Source: Bacteroidota bacterium
GTDB lineage: Bacteria > Bacteroidota > Bacteroidia > Chitinophagales > Chitinophagaceae
Assembly (NCBI GenBank): GCA_023386235.1
Contig: JAEWKC010000006.1
Location: 62,001 to 126,000, forward strand
Length of the DNA stretch: 64,000 bases
Direction: 5' to 3'
Within the stretch, counting starts at the first letter, position 1; every line of letters starts with the position of its first letter. The position numbers were made by a program, and so were the translations under genes. The notes under the pieces were generated by a model that ran no database searches, was not told where the DNA came from, and saw nothing but the letters and a program-made list of their open reading frames with translations. Positions 24,804 to 33,840 of this stretch are shown here, one piece after another.

Positions 24804-25328
24804 ATGGAAAACGAAATCAGAGACGATCAACATCTCAATTATGACAGAGACAGAGTATATTCGCGAGTATTTGACGACAGAGAAAGCGCTGAACAAGCCT
24901 ACGATGAGCTTACTGCGCGCGGCTACACAAATGAAGATGTAGACGTGATGATGTCAGACGAAACAAGAGACCGCTATTTCAAAGATGATGTTACTGATTC
25001 TGCCCTTGGCGATAAAGCTATGGAAAATGCAGGTAAAGGTTCCATTATCGGTGGTGGTATCGGCGCGTTGATAGGTGCCGTGGCAGCGATTGGTACCAAC
25101 GTACTATTACCCGGTTTAGGATTAGTAGTTGCGGGTCCGTTAGCGGCAGGTCTTGCAGGAGCAGGAGCCGGCGCTTTGACAGGCGGAATAATCGGCGCTT
25201 TAACCGGAGCCGGTGTGCCGAAAGATAAAGCGGAAGAATATGAAAGAAGAATTAAAGATGGCGGCATTTACATGGGCTTTAAACCGAAAAACGAAGAAGA
25301 TTACAGATACTATGATGAAAGATGGTAA
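24804..25328 (+). CDS. General-stress-like protein with glycine zipper
   Basis: A 174-residue soluble protein. Residues about 17-60 (RVFDDRESAEQAYDELTARG) resemble the N-terminal domain of Bacillus general stress protein 17M; residues about 72-138 form a glycine-rich zipper of hydrophobic repeats (GGGIGALIGAVAAIGTN and later GAGAGALTGGIIGALTG); the C terminus is acidic and aromatic. Such proteins are often stress-induced, with possible membrane association. It is a single-gene unit with its own terminator. Confidence 0.75.
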   Translation: MENEIRDDQHLNYDRDRVYSRVFDDRESAEQAYDELTARGYTNEDVDVMMSDETRDRYFKDDVTDSALGDKAMENAGKGSIIGGGIGALIGAVAAIGTNVLLPGLGLVVAGPLAAGLAGAGAGALTGGIIGALTGAGVPKDKAEEYERRIKDGGIYMGFKPKNEEDYRYYDERW

Positions 25329-25351
25329 TCGCATTCTTTAATAATCTTAAT

Positions 25352-25384
25352 AAAAAGAGCTGTTTCTTGCAGCTCTTTTTTTAT
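25352..25384 (+). terminator. Rho-independent terminator after the stress-like gene
   Basis: AAAAAGAGCTG (25352-25362) pairs with CAGCTCTTTTT (25370-25380) around a 7-base loop and runs on into T residues. It ends well before the aspS promoter. Confidence 0.9.
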
Positions 25385-25495
25385 TCCTCAAATACTACAA
25401 CTAAAAAAATTGCCAGGCTCATAAAGAGCGAAAAAATAGCAGCGTTCTTTTCTATTGCCGCGTAGGTATTTATAAAAATTTTCCGATTAAACCTC

Positions 25496-25503
25496 TATCT
25501 TTG
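25496..25503 (+). promoter_or_regulatory. aspS -7 promoter element
   Basis: TATCTTTG matches TAnnTTTG, 23 bases before the start codon; no TTTG is seen at the ideal distance upstream. Confidence 0.5.
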
Positions 25504-25526
25504 CCGCAACAAAAAAAACAGAATAT

Positions 25527-27347
25527 ATGTATCGTTCACATACTTGTGGAGAATTAAGAATTTCAAATGTAAATAAAGAAGTAACGCTTGCAGGATGGGT
25601 GCAGACGGTAAGAAAATTCGGCAGTATTAATTTTATTGATCTGCGCGACAGATACGGCATTACCCAGCTTTTATTCGGAGAGAATTTAAATGAACAATTT
25701 GACGCCAACCCGTTAGGACGCGAATTTGTCATTCAGGTAAAAGGTACTGTTGCCGAACGGAGCAATAAAAACAAAAACATAGCTACCGGTGATATTGAAA
25801 TTATTGTACAATCTTTTATTATCCTTAATAAATCAGCGGTTCCGCCGTTTACCATCCAGGATGATACGGATGGCGGAGATGATTTACGCATGAAATATCG
25901 CTATCTTGATTTGAGAAGAAACGCTGTAAAAAAGAATCTTGAGTTGCGCTATGCCGTAGGAAGAAGCTCCAGGAACTATTTGCATGAAAATGGTTTTATG
26001 GACATAGAAACACCTTTCTTAATAAAATCAACACCGGAAGGCGCAAGAGATTTTGTGGTGCCTTCGCGTATGAATGAAGGTCAATTTTATGCACTGCCGC
26101 AATCGCCTCAAACTTTTAAGCAGCTGCTGATGGTGAGCGGCTATGATCGTTATTACCAGATTGTGAAATGTTTCAGAGATGAGGATCTGCGTGCCGACCG
26201 GCAGCCCGAATTTACACAAATAGACTGTGAAATGTCGTTTGTAGAACAAGAGGATATTCTGAATATGTTTGAAGGTTTGGTAAAGCGAATTTTTAAAGAT
26301 GTAAAAAACATTGACTATACAGAACAAGTAGAAAGAATGACTTGGGAAAATGCAATGTGGCATTACGGAAATGACAAGCCTGATACCCGCTTCGGAATGA
26401 AAATCGCGAACCTGAAATTTCCGCAGCATGTTTTTCCCGCTAAAGAAAATACAGAAAACTATTTTGAAGGTGTAGACTTTAAAGTGTTTAATGAAGCTGA
26501 AACCGTTGTGGCCATTGCTGTTCCGGGTGCAAGTGAATATACGCGTAAGCAAATTGATGAGTTGACCGAGTGGGTAAAGCGTCCGCAAATAGGTATGATG
26601 GGCCTGGTGAATATTAAATACAATACGGATGGCTCACTGAAAAGCAGCGTGGATAAGTTTTTCACGGAAGATAAATTAAAGCGGATAGCACAAGCCGCTG
26701 AAGCTAAAGAAGGAGATTTGATTTTAATTGTAGCAGGAAAAGAAGAACGTACCCGCAAAGCCATCAGCGAATTGCGTTTAGAAATGGGAAAACGTCTGGA
26801 ACTAAGAAAAGACAATGAGTTTAAGCTATTGTGGATACTGGATTTTCCATTGTTTGAATACGATGAAGAAGGCAATCGCTGGGTAGCGCGGCATCATCCG
26901 TTTACCTCGCCCAAGCCAACTGATATTGATAAAATGATTGATAATGATTCGCAAATACAAAATCCTGAAAAATACCTGGAACATCCTTACGCTTCCATTA
27001 AAGCCAACGCTTACGATATGGTATTGAATGGAAATGAAATTGGCGGCGGCTCTATCAGGATATTCAGAAAAGAGCTGCAATCAAAAATGTTCGACGCATT
27101 AGGTATGAGCAAAGAAGAAGCAAATGAGAAATTCGGATTTTTATTAGGCGCTTTTGAATATGGCGCGCCGCCGCACGGTGGTATAGCTTTTGGTTTCGAT
27201 AGGTTGTGCGCTATCTTAGGTGGCAGCGAAAGCATCAGGGACTTTATCGCGTTTCCTAAAAACAACAGCGGGCGTGATGTAATGATAGATGCACCAGGCG
27301 TTATTGACAATACGCAGTTGGATGAATTAAATCTACAATTAAAATAA
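25527..27347 (+). CDS. aspS: Aspartyl-tRNA synthetase
   Basis: A 606-residue class II synthetase of bacterial type. It has an N-terminal OB-fold anticodon-binding domain (about 1-110, GWVQTVRKFGSINFIDLRDR), motif 2 (CFRDEDLRADRQPEFTQID, about 213-231), the bacterial GAD insertion domain (about 310-430) and motif 3 (GIAFGFDRL near the end). Typical length for the bacterial enzyme. It is followed 4 bases later by a small membrane protein gene. Confidence 0.96.
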   Translation: MYRSHTCGELRISNVNKEVTLAGWVQTVRKFGSINFIDLRDRYGITQLLFGENLNEQFDANPLGREFVIQVKGTVAERSNKNKNIATGDIEIIVQSFIILNKSAVPPFTIQDDTDGGDDLRMKYRYLDLRRNAVKKNLELRYAVGRSSRNYLHENGFMDIETPFLIKSTPEGARDFVVPSRMNEGQFYALPQSPQTFKQLLMVSGYDRYYQIVKCFRDEDLRADRQPEFTQIDCEMSFVEQEDILNMFEGLVKRIFKDVKNIDYTEQVERMTWENAMWHYGNDKPDTRFGMKIANLKFPQHVFPAKENTENYFEGVDFKVFNEAETVVAIAVPGASEYTRKQIDELTEWVKRPQIGMMGLVNIKYNTDGSLKSSVDKFFTEDKLKRIAQAAEAKEGDLILIVAGKEERTRKAISELRLEMGKRLELRKDNEFKLLWILDFPLFEYDEEGNRWVARHHPFTSPKPTDIDKMIDNDSQIQNPEKYLEHPYASIKANAYDMVLNGNEIGGGSIRIFRKELQSKMFDALGMSKEEANEKFGFLLGAFEYGAPPHGGIAFGFDRLCAILGGSESIRDFIAFPKNNSGRDVMIDAPGVIDNTQLDELNLQLK

Positions 27348-27351
27348 GTAT

Positions 27352-27807
27352 ATGCAGCAGACAAGTGTTTATAAAACCCTCACTACTATATTCTATGGGT
27401 TTCTTTCGGCAATGGTGATGTTTGGTTTTATTTTCTATTTTTTGGTAGCGTCTGGAAATACGAATGCCGATAGTTCTTTGACCAGTACAATGTTGTTAGT
27501 TGCCATCATACTGGCAGTAGGCGGTGTCTTCGGCGGAAATGTATTGTACAAAAAAAGGGTAGAAGAAGCCCTGACCAAGACAAGCGCTACAGAAAAATTG
27601 GAAGTTTATAAAGGAGCGGTCATACTGAGATTAGCTATGATAGAAGGACCTTATTTATTTGCTCTTATCAGTTATTTTCTTACAGGTAATGTACAGTTCG
27701 TATACTTAGGAGCTCTGCTGCTTATTGTGTATTTACTACAGAAACCATCCAGAGATAAAATAGCTGTTGATTTGCAATTGAACGAAGACGAAAAACAATT
27801 GCTATAA
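27352..27807 (+). CDS. Small four-helix membrane protein of unknown function
   Basis: A 151-residue protein with four likely membrane helices (about residues 14-34, 46-64, 86-106 and 112-130) and a charged C terminus. It resembles the many short uncharacterised inner-membrane proteins of Bacteroidota, with no domain I can name. The 4-base spacing to aspS and shared terminator suggest cotranscription. Confidence 0.65.
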   Translation: MQQTSVYKTLTTIFYGFLSAMVMFGFIFYFLVASGNTNADSSLTSTMLLVAIILAVGGVFGGNVLYKKRVEEALTKTSATEKLEVYKGAVILRLAMIEGPYLFALISYFLTGNVQFVYLGALLLIVYLLQKPSRDKIAVDLQLNEDEKQLL

Positions 27808-27828
27808 AGAAAAATTTCTTACAGATGT

Positions 27829-27871
27829 AAAGACACAAAGCTGTATCCATAAGGCTTTGTGTCTTTTGTTT
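27829..27871 (+). terminator. Rho-independent terminator after the aspS unit
   Basis: AAAGACACAAAGC (27829-27841) pairs perfectly with GCTTTGTGTCTTT (27854-27866) around a 12-base loop, followed by T-rich sequence. It separates convergent genes. Confidence 0.88.
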
Positions 27872-27887
27872 TTATTTAAAATTTATT

Positions 27888-30086
27888 TTATTGTATTATA
27901 AATTTTACTCCTTTTCCGTTTACTACCGCAAAGTATAAGCCTGCCGGCAATGATGACACATTCACTTGTGTAACAGTTCCGTTCGTTGAAATTCTTTTTA
28001 CTGTTTGTCCGGCGCTGTTCACAATTACAATAACTGCGTTCTGGCTGTGTAGTATATTCAATAAGCCGCCACTTACGGGATTTGGGTAAAGAGATACCTC
28101 TTTTGCTTTACGGGTAAAATCAATAGATTTAATTTCATGATAAGTAGCCGCGCCGTTTATATCTGCCTGCTTTAGCCGGTAGTAATTTTTTCCTTCGAGC
28201 GGCTTTGTATCGGTATAGCTGTACGCGCTGTTGGACCCTTTGGCAGGCACAAAGTACAGTTCTTCAAAATTATCTCCATTGCTGCCGCGTTCCACATAAA
28301 ATCCTTTGTTATTATTTTCAACTGCGGTTTTCCATTGTAAAATAACAGCCTGATCATTTTTACTGATATCGAACGATACAAGAGATACAGGCACTGTAGT
28401 TCCGCAGTTAGCATCATATACATCTCCGTTTATAGTCCATTGTTTGCTAGAAATGAGCGTATTTCTTGCTGCTTGCCCGGTAGTGTTATAAGTAAGGCCG
28501 TTTGCCTGCAAGACGAGTGAGTACCTGATACCTACTACATTTGCCCACGAATTAAGTGTTTGTGAATAATTGCTACAATCCATTCCGGAGTTTGACAATC
28601 CTATGGAAGTATTAAAAATTACACTTTTCTATATACCAGTCCGCAAGGGATTGATTAAATGCTGTTGCATTGGTCAATACGTTTGCTAAATCCCACACTC
28701 TTCCCACATTCCACTCGCCAATGGGCTGATTAAACGAAGTGGCATTGTTAAACATGCCGGTCATATATCTCGCAGTGCCTGTATTCCATGTACTAATATC
28801 TTGGTTAAAAAGGGTAGCTCCATTAAACATATTGCTAAGGTTAAGTATTTTGTTAAGTCTCCAAGCCCCGATTGGCTGATTAAAAGCTACCGCATTGCTG
28901 AACATATATGACATGTCTGTAGTGTTGGTCGTATTCCAGTTACTGAGAGGACTGTTAAACGAAGATGCTCACCTAAACATATGACTCATATTGGTAACAT
29001 TGGTTGTGTTCCATTGATTAAGATCCTGATTAAAAGCGGTTGCATTGGAAAACATGGAAGACATATTGACAACCTTCGGCACATCCCAATTGCCAACTGG
29101 TTGGTTGAAAGCAGAGGCACTCCCAAACATGTTGGTCATATTCGTAACATTGCCCGTATTCCAGTTTCCTATATCCTGATTAAAAACAGTTGCATTGGAA
29201 AACATGTTCATCATATTGGTTACTTCCAATTGCCCACAGTTTGGTTAAAGCCCGATGCAGTAGCAAACATACTTTCCATGCTCGTTACTTTTGCTGTATT
29301 CCAGCTGCTTACATCTCCATCAAAAGCGAGGGCTTCACTAAACATAAATTTCATGTCGGTAGCGTTAGCGGTGTTCCAGTTATTTAGCGGCTGATTAAAT
29401 TCTGAAGCACGGAGAAACATAAAGCTGAAATTTGTAACATTACCGGTATTCCAACTATTGAGTGGCTGATTAAAAGCATTGGCACTAGTAAACATAAAAC
29501 TCATGTCCGTAACGTTCGTCGTATTCCAGTTGCCGACAGGCTGATTGAAAATAGTTGCTCCTGAAAACATTCTTTTCATATTGGTTATGGTAGCGGTGTT
29601 CCATGTGTTGAAATAGGTATTTCCTGTTAAGATGCTACAACTTTCGAACATGCCTTCTAAGCTGGTAAGTCCGGTAAGATTGGGCGCGTCAGTAGCTGTC
29701 ACATCCATGTCGTAGCAACCCGAGAATGCCTCGGTAAGGTCTGTCCACTGGGTATTACCCCATTGACGAACAAATACTATTTTAGTGGAATGCTGGTAAT
29801 ATTCAGCATATTTAAAGCCGGTGAGTGTGCCGCTGCCGGCAATGGCTTTTACCAGATAATTGCCATTAGATTGCAGGGGTATTTGTTGCCCGCTTTGGGC
29901 GTTTGTAATAGTATCCGTATTGGTTGCATTACCTACTTCTTCCCATATGAGAGTATAGTTGCTTCCTATGCCGGGAAATAATAAACTGTTGTCTTCTACC
30001 TGCCATTCAGTAATAAACTCTTGCTGTGCATTGGTGCCGGAAAGTATACACAGTAAAATAAGTAATGTAAAAATTGTTTTCTTCAT
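27888..30086 (-). pseudogene. BspA-like repeat surface protein with type IX sorting tail, inactivated by three lesions
   Basis: Reading from 30086, a signal peptide (ends TNAQ) and an N-terminal region are followed by about twelve 25-residue repeats of the BspA/DUF285 type (consensus FNQPxxNWNTxxVTNMxxMF) and a C-terminal type IX secretion tail (SLYPNPVSGG, about residues 165-174 of the last piece). Three lesions break the frame: a deletion of about 10 bases near 29223-29226 (NWK-stop instead of NWNTxxV), an in-frame TGA at 28969-28971, and a one-base loss in the T run at 28625-28628. Repairing these restores one protein of about 730 residues. In intact relatives such proteins are cell-surface adhesin-like. 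Because the lesions differ in kind, sequencing error alone is unlikely. Confidence 0.85.
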
Positions 30087-30175
30087 AACTCTTTAGGTTT
30101 TGATTTGCAAAAATGAATAAGTGTAGATATTGTTTTGAACAATGTAAAATTGCTTCAAAACATACTACAGGCATA

Positions 30176-30217
30176 TACCCCGAAAAGAGTAATTTTATTT
30201 ACCTAAAAAGGGGTGTA
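30176..30217. promoter_or_regulatory. Inverted repeat upstream of the BspA-like pseudogene
   Basis: TACCCC at 30176-30181 and GGGG-TGTA at 30210-30217 face each other across about 28 AT-rich bases. The position, about 90-130 bases upstream of the pseudogene start, suggests a protein binding site for its former control. No regulator is known. Confidence 0.3.
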
Positions 30218-30252
30218 TCTGATTAAACTAAAGGAAAATGTAAGAAAAGTTT

Positions 30253-30744
30253 TTAAAAAAATGCCCGTATAAAGAACCAGGCAAATATCAGAGAAACGAT
30301 CAGTTTAATGCCTGTGCCGGTAAGAAAGCCTATAAAAGAGCCAAACGCAGATTTTAAAGCACGCTGGTAGTTGTTATGCTGCTTTTGATTGAGGTTATAT
30401 AGAATTTCTCCCAGCAACGCTCCCAAAAAAGGCCCGGTAATAATGCCCAAAGGCCCCATGAATAAGCCGGCGATGATCCCGATATTAGCGCCCCGGATGC
30501 CCCATTTGGTGCCACCGAATTTTCTGGCGCCCCACGAGGGTACAATATAATCCAATACAATAGTAAAGAGCATCACCACGCCTGTAACAATAAAAAAAGT
30601 AAGACTAAAATGCGCGTAACCCGAATAATGCAAAAATAGCAGGCTGGCCCATACCAGTCCCACACCGGGAATAGCAGGCAATACGCTGCCAATAACCCCG
30701 ATGATAAGGCACACAATAGCCAGTATGAGAAAGATGGTTTCCAT
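30253..30744 (-). CDS. DUF456 family membrane protein
   Basis: A 163-residue protein with four to five hydrophobic helices and the DUF456 pattern: GVIGSVLPAIPGVGLVWAS near the start and GPLGIITGPFLGALLGE in the middle, both glycine/proline-rich. The function of this family is unknown. It stands alone, with a long repeat-containing gap upstream. Confidence 0.85.
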   Translation of the reverse strand: METIFLILAIVCLIIGVIGSVLPAIPGVGLVWASLLFLHYSGYAHFSLTFFIVTGVVMLFTIVLDYIVPSWGARKFGGTKWGIRGANIGIIAGLFMGPLGIITGPFLGALLGEILYNLNQKQHNNYQRALKSAFGSFIGFLTGTGIKLIVSLIFAWFFIRAFF

Positions 30745-30790
30745 TAAAGTGTCAAATATAAATAATAAGTCTGGTTTTGGGAAGCAAATA

Positions 30791-30870
30791 TTGTCATCCT
30801 GAACGAAGTGAAGGATCTGCGTTTAATGCTTGTTTAGATGCTTCGCTAACGCTCAGCATGACAAAGATTA
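30791..30870. repeat. Dispersed inverted-repeat element, family C
   Basis: TTGTCATCCTGAACGAAGTG at 30791 is an imperfect inverse of the end at about 30842-30864 (minus strand: TTGTCATGCTGAGCGTTAGC). The ends enclose about 30 bases, which suits a small intergenic palindrome of the kind common in Bacteroidota. It continues into the 39-bp tandem repeat described next. Confidence 0.6.
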
Positions 30871-30932
30871 GTTTAGATGCTTCGCTTGTGCTCAGCATGA
30901 CAAAGATTAGTTTAGATGCTTCGCTAATGTTG
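30833..30932. repeat. 39-bp tandem direct repeat, about 2.5 copies
   Basis: Units start at 30833, 30872 and 30911 (exactly 39 bases apart), each opening TTTAGATGCTTCGCT and, in full copies, ending CAAAGATTAG. The two complete units differ at a few positions (TAACG versus TGTG). The third is partial. It lies between DUF456 and trpS and contains copies of the right end of the family C element, so it probably arose by duplication of that end. Confidence 0.8.
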
Positions 30933-30988
30933 CTAATGGCTAAAATTTAATTTTCTCTTTTTAATGCATATTGTTAACTTCGCTTGTT

Positions 30989-31984
30989 ATGGAAAAAGAA
31001 GTTGTTTTAAGTGGTATACGACCTACCGGTTTTTTACATTTAGGAAATTATTTTGGTGCTATGCGCAATTTTGTGCGTATGCAGAATGAATACAATTGCT
31101 ATTTTTTTGTTGCCAACTGGCATAGTCTTACTACGCATCCCGATACGAAGGAATTGAAAGCAAGCGTTCATAGGGTTATAGCTGAAAACATAGCCTGCGG
31201 ACTTGATCCTGAAAAAGTAACCCTCTATGTACAGAGCGATGTACCGGAGATAGCCGAATTGTATCTTTACCTGAATATGATGGCTTACAAAGGTGAGCTG
31301 GAAAAAGTGCCCACCTTTAAAGATAAAGTGCGATTGAATCCTAATAATGTAAATGCCGGACTGCTTACATATCCTGTACTAATGGCCGCCGATATATTAA
31401 TTCACCGTTCGCTGAAAGTGCCTGTAGGTAAAGATCAGGAGCAGCATTTAGAAATGGCAAGGAATTTTGCAGAACGTTTCAATCACCGGTACGGTGAAGT
31501 TTTTCCTATGCCTTACGCATTTAATTACAGTAATGATCTGGTGAAGATAATGAGCTTGGACGGTAACGGTAAAATGAGTAAGAGTGAAAACCAAATGGCT
31601 ACCATTTATCTCTCTGACAGTGATGAGCTGGTAAGAAAGAAGATAATGAAAGCCAAGACCGACAGCGGACCTACAGAAAACAATTCGGTAAAGCCCGAAT
31701 ACATAGAAAATCTTTTTACGCTGATGTCTCTGGTAAGCAATAAAGAAGTATACAACAAATTTGAAAAAGATTTTAATAGCTGCTCCATCCGCTATGGCGA
31801 TATGAAAAAGCAACTGGCAGAGGATATGGCCGTATTTTTAAATCCTATACGCAGAAGAGCCGAAGAAATTCAAAACGATAAAGCTTATCTTGCAAAAATA
31901 ATGGAAGAGGGGGCCGAAAAGGCCAGAATAAGCGCCAGAGCCACAATTGATAAAGTAAGAGAAGCTATAGGAATGCTGTATTAA
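30989..31984 (+). CDS. trpS: Tryptophanyl-tRNA synthetase
   Basis: A 331-residue class I synthetase. The HIGH-like motif is PTGFLHLGNYFG (about residues 12-23), and the KMSKS motif is complete (GKMSKSENQ, about 199-207). I chose the ATG at 30989 (MEKEVVLSGI); the upstream TTG adds six unrelated residues. TAACTTCG at 30975-30982 may be a variant -7 element, which would give a very short leader. It lies 33 bases before the kinase gene. Confidence 0.95.
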   Translation: MEKEVVLSGIRPTGFLHLGNYFGAMRNFVRMQNEYNCYFFVANWHSLTTHPDTKELKASVHRVIAENIACGLDPEKVTLYVQSDVPEIAELYLYLNMMAYKGELEKVPTFKDKVRLNPNNVNAGLLTYPVLMAADILIHRSLKVPVGKDQEQHLEMARNFAERFNHRYGEVFPMPYAFNYSNDLVKIMSLDGNGKMSKSENQMATIYLSDSDELVRKKIMKAKTDSGPTENNSVKPEYIENLFTLMSLVSNKEVYNKFEKDFNSCSIRYGDMKKQLAEDMAVFLNPIRRRAEEIQNDKAYLAKIMEEGAEKARISARATIDKVREAIGMLY

Positions 31985-32017
31985 TAGGTTGTTTACTATC
32001 TAAACTATAAAAAGGAA

Positions 32018-32662
32018 ATGTCTAAATCTCATACCAAAATTAAGCCCAAGCATATTGCAGTAGCCGGTAATATAGGTGCAGGAAAAACTACGCTTACAGA
32101 AATGCTGGCAAAGCACTACAATTGGTCGCCACACTTTGAAGAAATTGATTACAACCCCTACATCAATGACTTTTACGATGATATGTACCGGTGGAGCTTT
32201 AACCTGCAGATTTATTTTCTTAACAGTCGCTTAAGGCAGGTATTAGATATTCAGAATGGAAAAGATACCGTTATACAGGACAGAACTATTTACGAAGACG
32301 CAGATATATTTGCGCCCAATCTGCACGACATGGGACTGATGAGTACACGGGATTTTCAAAACTACTACGATTTTTATACCACGCTAAAACAATTGGTGCG
32401 TCCTCCCGACTTGGTGATTTATCTAAAAGGCACCGTGCCGGCATTGGTAGAGCGTATTCAACGAAGAGGACGTGAATATGAAGAAAACATCCGCCTGGAT
32501 TATTTAAAAAAACTGAATGAACTTTACAACCGGTGGGCTAAGAACTATAAAGAAGGAAAGCTGCTGGTGGTAGATATTGATAAAACCAACTTTGTAGAAA
32601 ACGATGAAGACTTTGGCGAAATTATCAATAAAGTAGAAGGAGCTTTGTACGGATTGTTTTAA
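32018..32662 (+). CDS. Deoxynucleoside kinase
   Basis: A 214-residue kinase of the deoxyadenosine/deoxyguanosine kinase family. It has a Walker A loop (AVAGNIGAGKTTLTEML, about residues 14-30), the ERS-like DRTIYEDADIF segment (about 90-100) with the substrate-contacting arginine, and a lid region rich in arginine (ERIQRRGREYEENI). It phosphorylates deoxynucleosides for salvage. The exact base preference is not visible. It overlaps the convergent next gene by 4 bases. Confidence 0.85.
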   Translation: MSKSHTKIKPKHIAVAGNIGAGKTTLTEMLAKHYNWSPHFEEIDYNPYINDFYDDMYRWSFNLQIYFLNSRLRQVLDIQNGKDTVIQDRTIYEDADIFAPNLHDMGLMSTRDFQNYYDFYTTLKQLVRPPDLVIYLKGTVPALVERIQRRGREYEENIRLDYLKKLNELYNRWAKNYKEGKLLVVDIDKTNFVENDEDFGEIINKVEGALYGLF

Positions 32663-33363
32663 TGACAATGCACGGCTTCAGTCTTATTTGTATTATTCAA
32701 AGCCGGGCTTACGTAAGGAATACCTAAGTTCATGCCTCTCAAAATAAGCAATACAGCCATAAAACCAATGAAGTAAGGAACCAGCTTTCTTACTTTTCTT
32801 CTTACATTCATAGAAATGTAATTGCCTGCTACTAACAGAGATATCATGAGCGGAAAAGTACCCAGCCCAAAAGCAAACATCAGCAAAGCGCCATTTAGCG
32901 CGCTGCCGGTAGTGATAGCCGTAGCCACCGCCAAATATACCAATCCGCAGGGAAGCAGACCATTCAATAATCCGATAACAAGATAAGAGAAATTATTCTT
33001 TTTGGCATACAGCGCTTTGGATAAAGCGTTTTGTACGCTTAAATGAAATTTGCCAAATACAGAATGATCATTAGGAAAAACATAGGTTAATAATAAGAAC
33101 AGCAGGATCAATGCTCCCGCCACTATGGATACTATTTGCTGGTAACCTACAATGGCAAACCTGTTGCTTATAAAGCCCAAAACCGCGCCAAATGCGGCAT
33201 AGGTAATAGATCTGCCCAGGTTATACAATAAAATAACCAGCGCTTTTTCGGCTTTTGTTTTATTGTGAATGGGAAGAGACAAGGCTATGGGTCCACACAT
33301 GCCAATGCAGTGAAAGCTTCCTAAAAAGCCGATGCTTAAGCCGGTAATGATGCTAAACCACAT
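32659..33363 (-). CDS. TauE/SafE-like membrane protein of the cbb3 accessory cluster
   Basis: A 234-residue protein with about six transmembrane helices; residues about 18-30 (FHCIGMCGPIALS) carry the C-x3-C-G-P motif seen in the copper/heme maturation proteins fused or linked to cbb3 clusters (often annotated as sulfite exporter TauE/SafE family). It lies 7 bases downstream of fixH, so it belongs to the ccoG-fixH unit. It is likely an assembly factor rather than a sulfite exporter. The C terminus has HCH. Confidence 0.78.
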   Translation of the reverse strand: MWFSIITGLSIGFLGSFHCIGMCGPIALSLPIHNKTKAEKALVILLYNLGRSITYAAFGAVLGFISNRFAIVGYQQIVSIVAGALILLFLLLTYVFPNDHSVFGKFHLSVQNALSKALYAKKNNFSYLVIGLLNGLLPCGLVYLAVATAITTGSALNGALLMFAFGLGTFPLMISLLVAGNYISMNVRRKVRKLVPYFIGFMAVLLILRGMNLGIPYVSPALNNTNKTEAVHCH

Positions 33364-33370
33364 AGTATTA

Positions 33371-33820
33371 TCAATTTACAATAAAGTCGTCGCGTTTTAC
33401 ATATGTAGTGCCATTGCTGTTCCAGCGGATTCTGAGTTTGTATAATCCCTGGATAAATTCAGACTTTGGCAACGTAAGTACGCCATTACTATTTACTACT
33501 AAGTCAATTTTTCTGTCTTTAGATTTGTCTGAAGGCCTGATAAACTCTATAGAACCGCTATCTACTTTTGCTGCCTGCGCAGGGAGTTTTATATAGATAA
33601 AATCGGTTGAGTCTATTACGGCCAGCGAGTCGGGGTACAGTGCTTTTAAGTTATTGAAACCATCTATCTGCTGCTGATACACCAGCTCTTTTTCGTAATA
33701 ATTATCTTCTATTAATTGAATACTATTATTCTGTTGCATAGAAATATATACCATTAGGCCTATTCCTAATAAGAAAAGAATAACTACTACAAATATCCCG
33801 TGTCCCCAATTAAATTTCAT
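33371..33820 (-). CDS. fixH: FixH/CcoH-like protein
   Basis: A 149-residue single-pass protein: N-terminal membrane helix (GIFVVVILFLLGIGLMVYI) and a periplasmic beta-sandwich tail with a WNSNGTTYVKRDDFIV segment near the end. FixH/CcoH supports assembly or stability of cbb3 oxidase. It lies between ccoG and the TauE/SafE-like gene, a standard order. Confidence 0.8.
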   Translation of the reverse strand: MKFNWGHGIFVVVILFLLGIGLMVYISMQQNNSIQLIEDNYYEKELVYQQQIDGFNNLKALYPDSLAVIDSTDFIYIKLPAQAAKVDSGSIEFIRPSDKSKDRKIDLVVNSNGVLTLPKSEFIQGLYKLRIRWNSNGTTYVKRDDFIVN

Positions 33821-33840
33821 TGTGCTTTCTCCTTAAAGTT

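Noticed and set aside
26028..26588. 186-residue minus-strand frame inside aspS
   Set aside because: Opposite a well-conserved aspS region with motif 2; composition is that of an antisense shadow.
28612..29229. Two short frames with BspA repeats treated as separate genes
   Set aside because: They share frame with each other, continue the repeat pattern of the N-terminal piece, and are separated only by lesions; they belong to the same broken gene.
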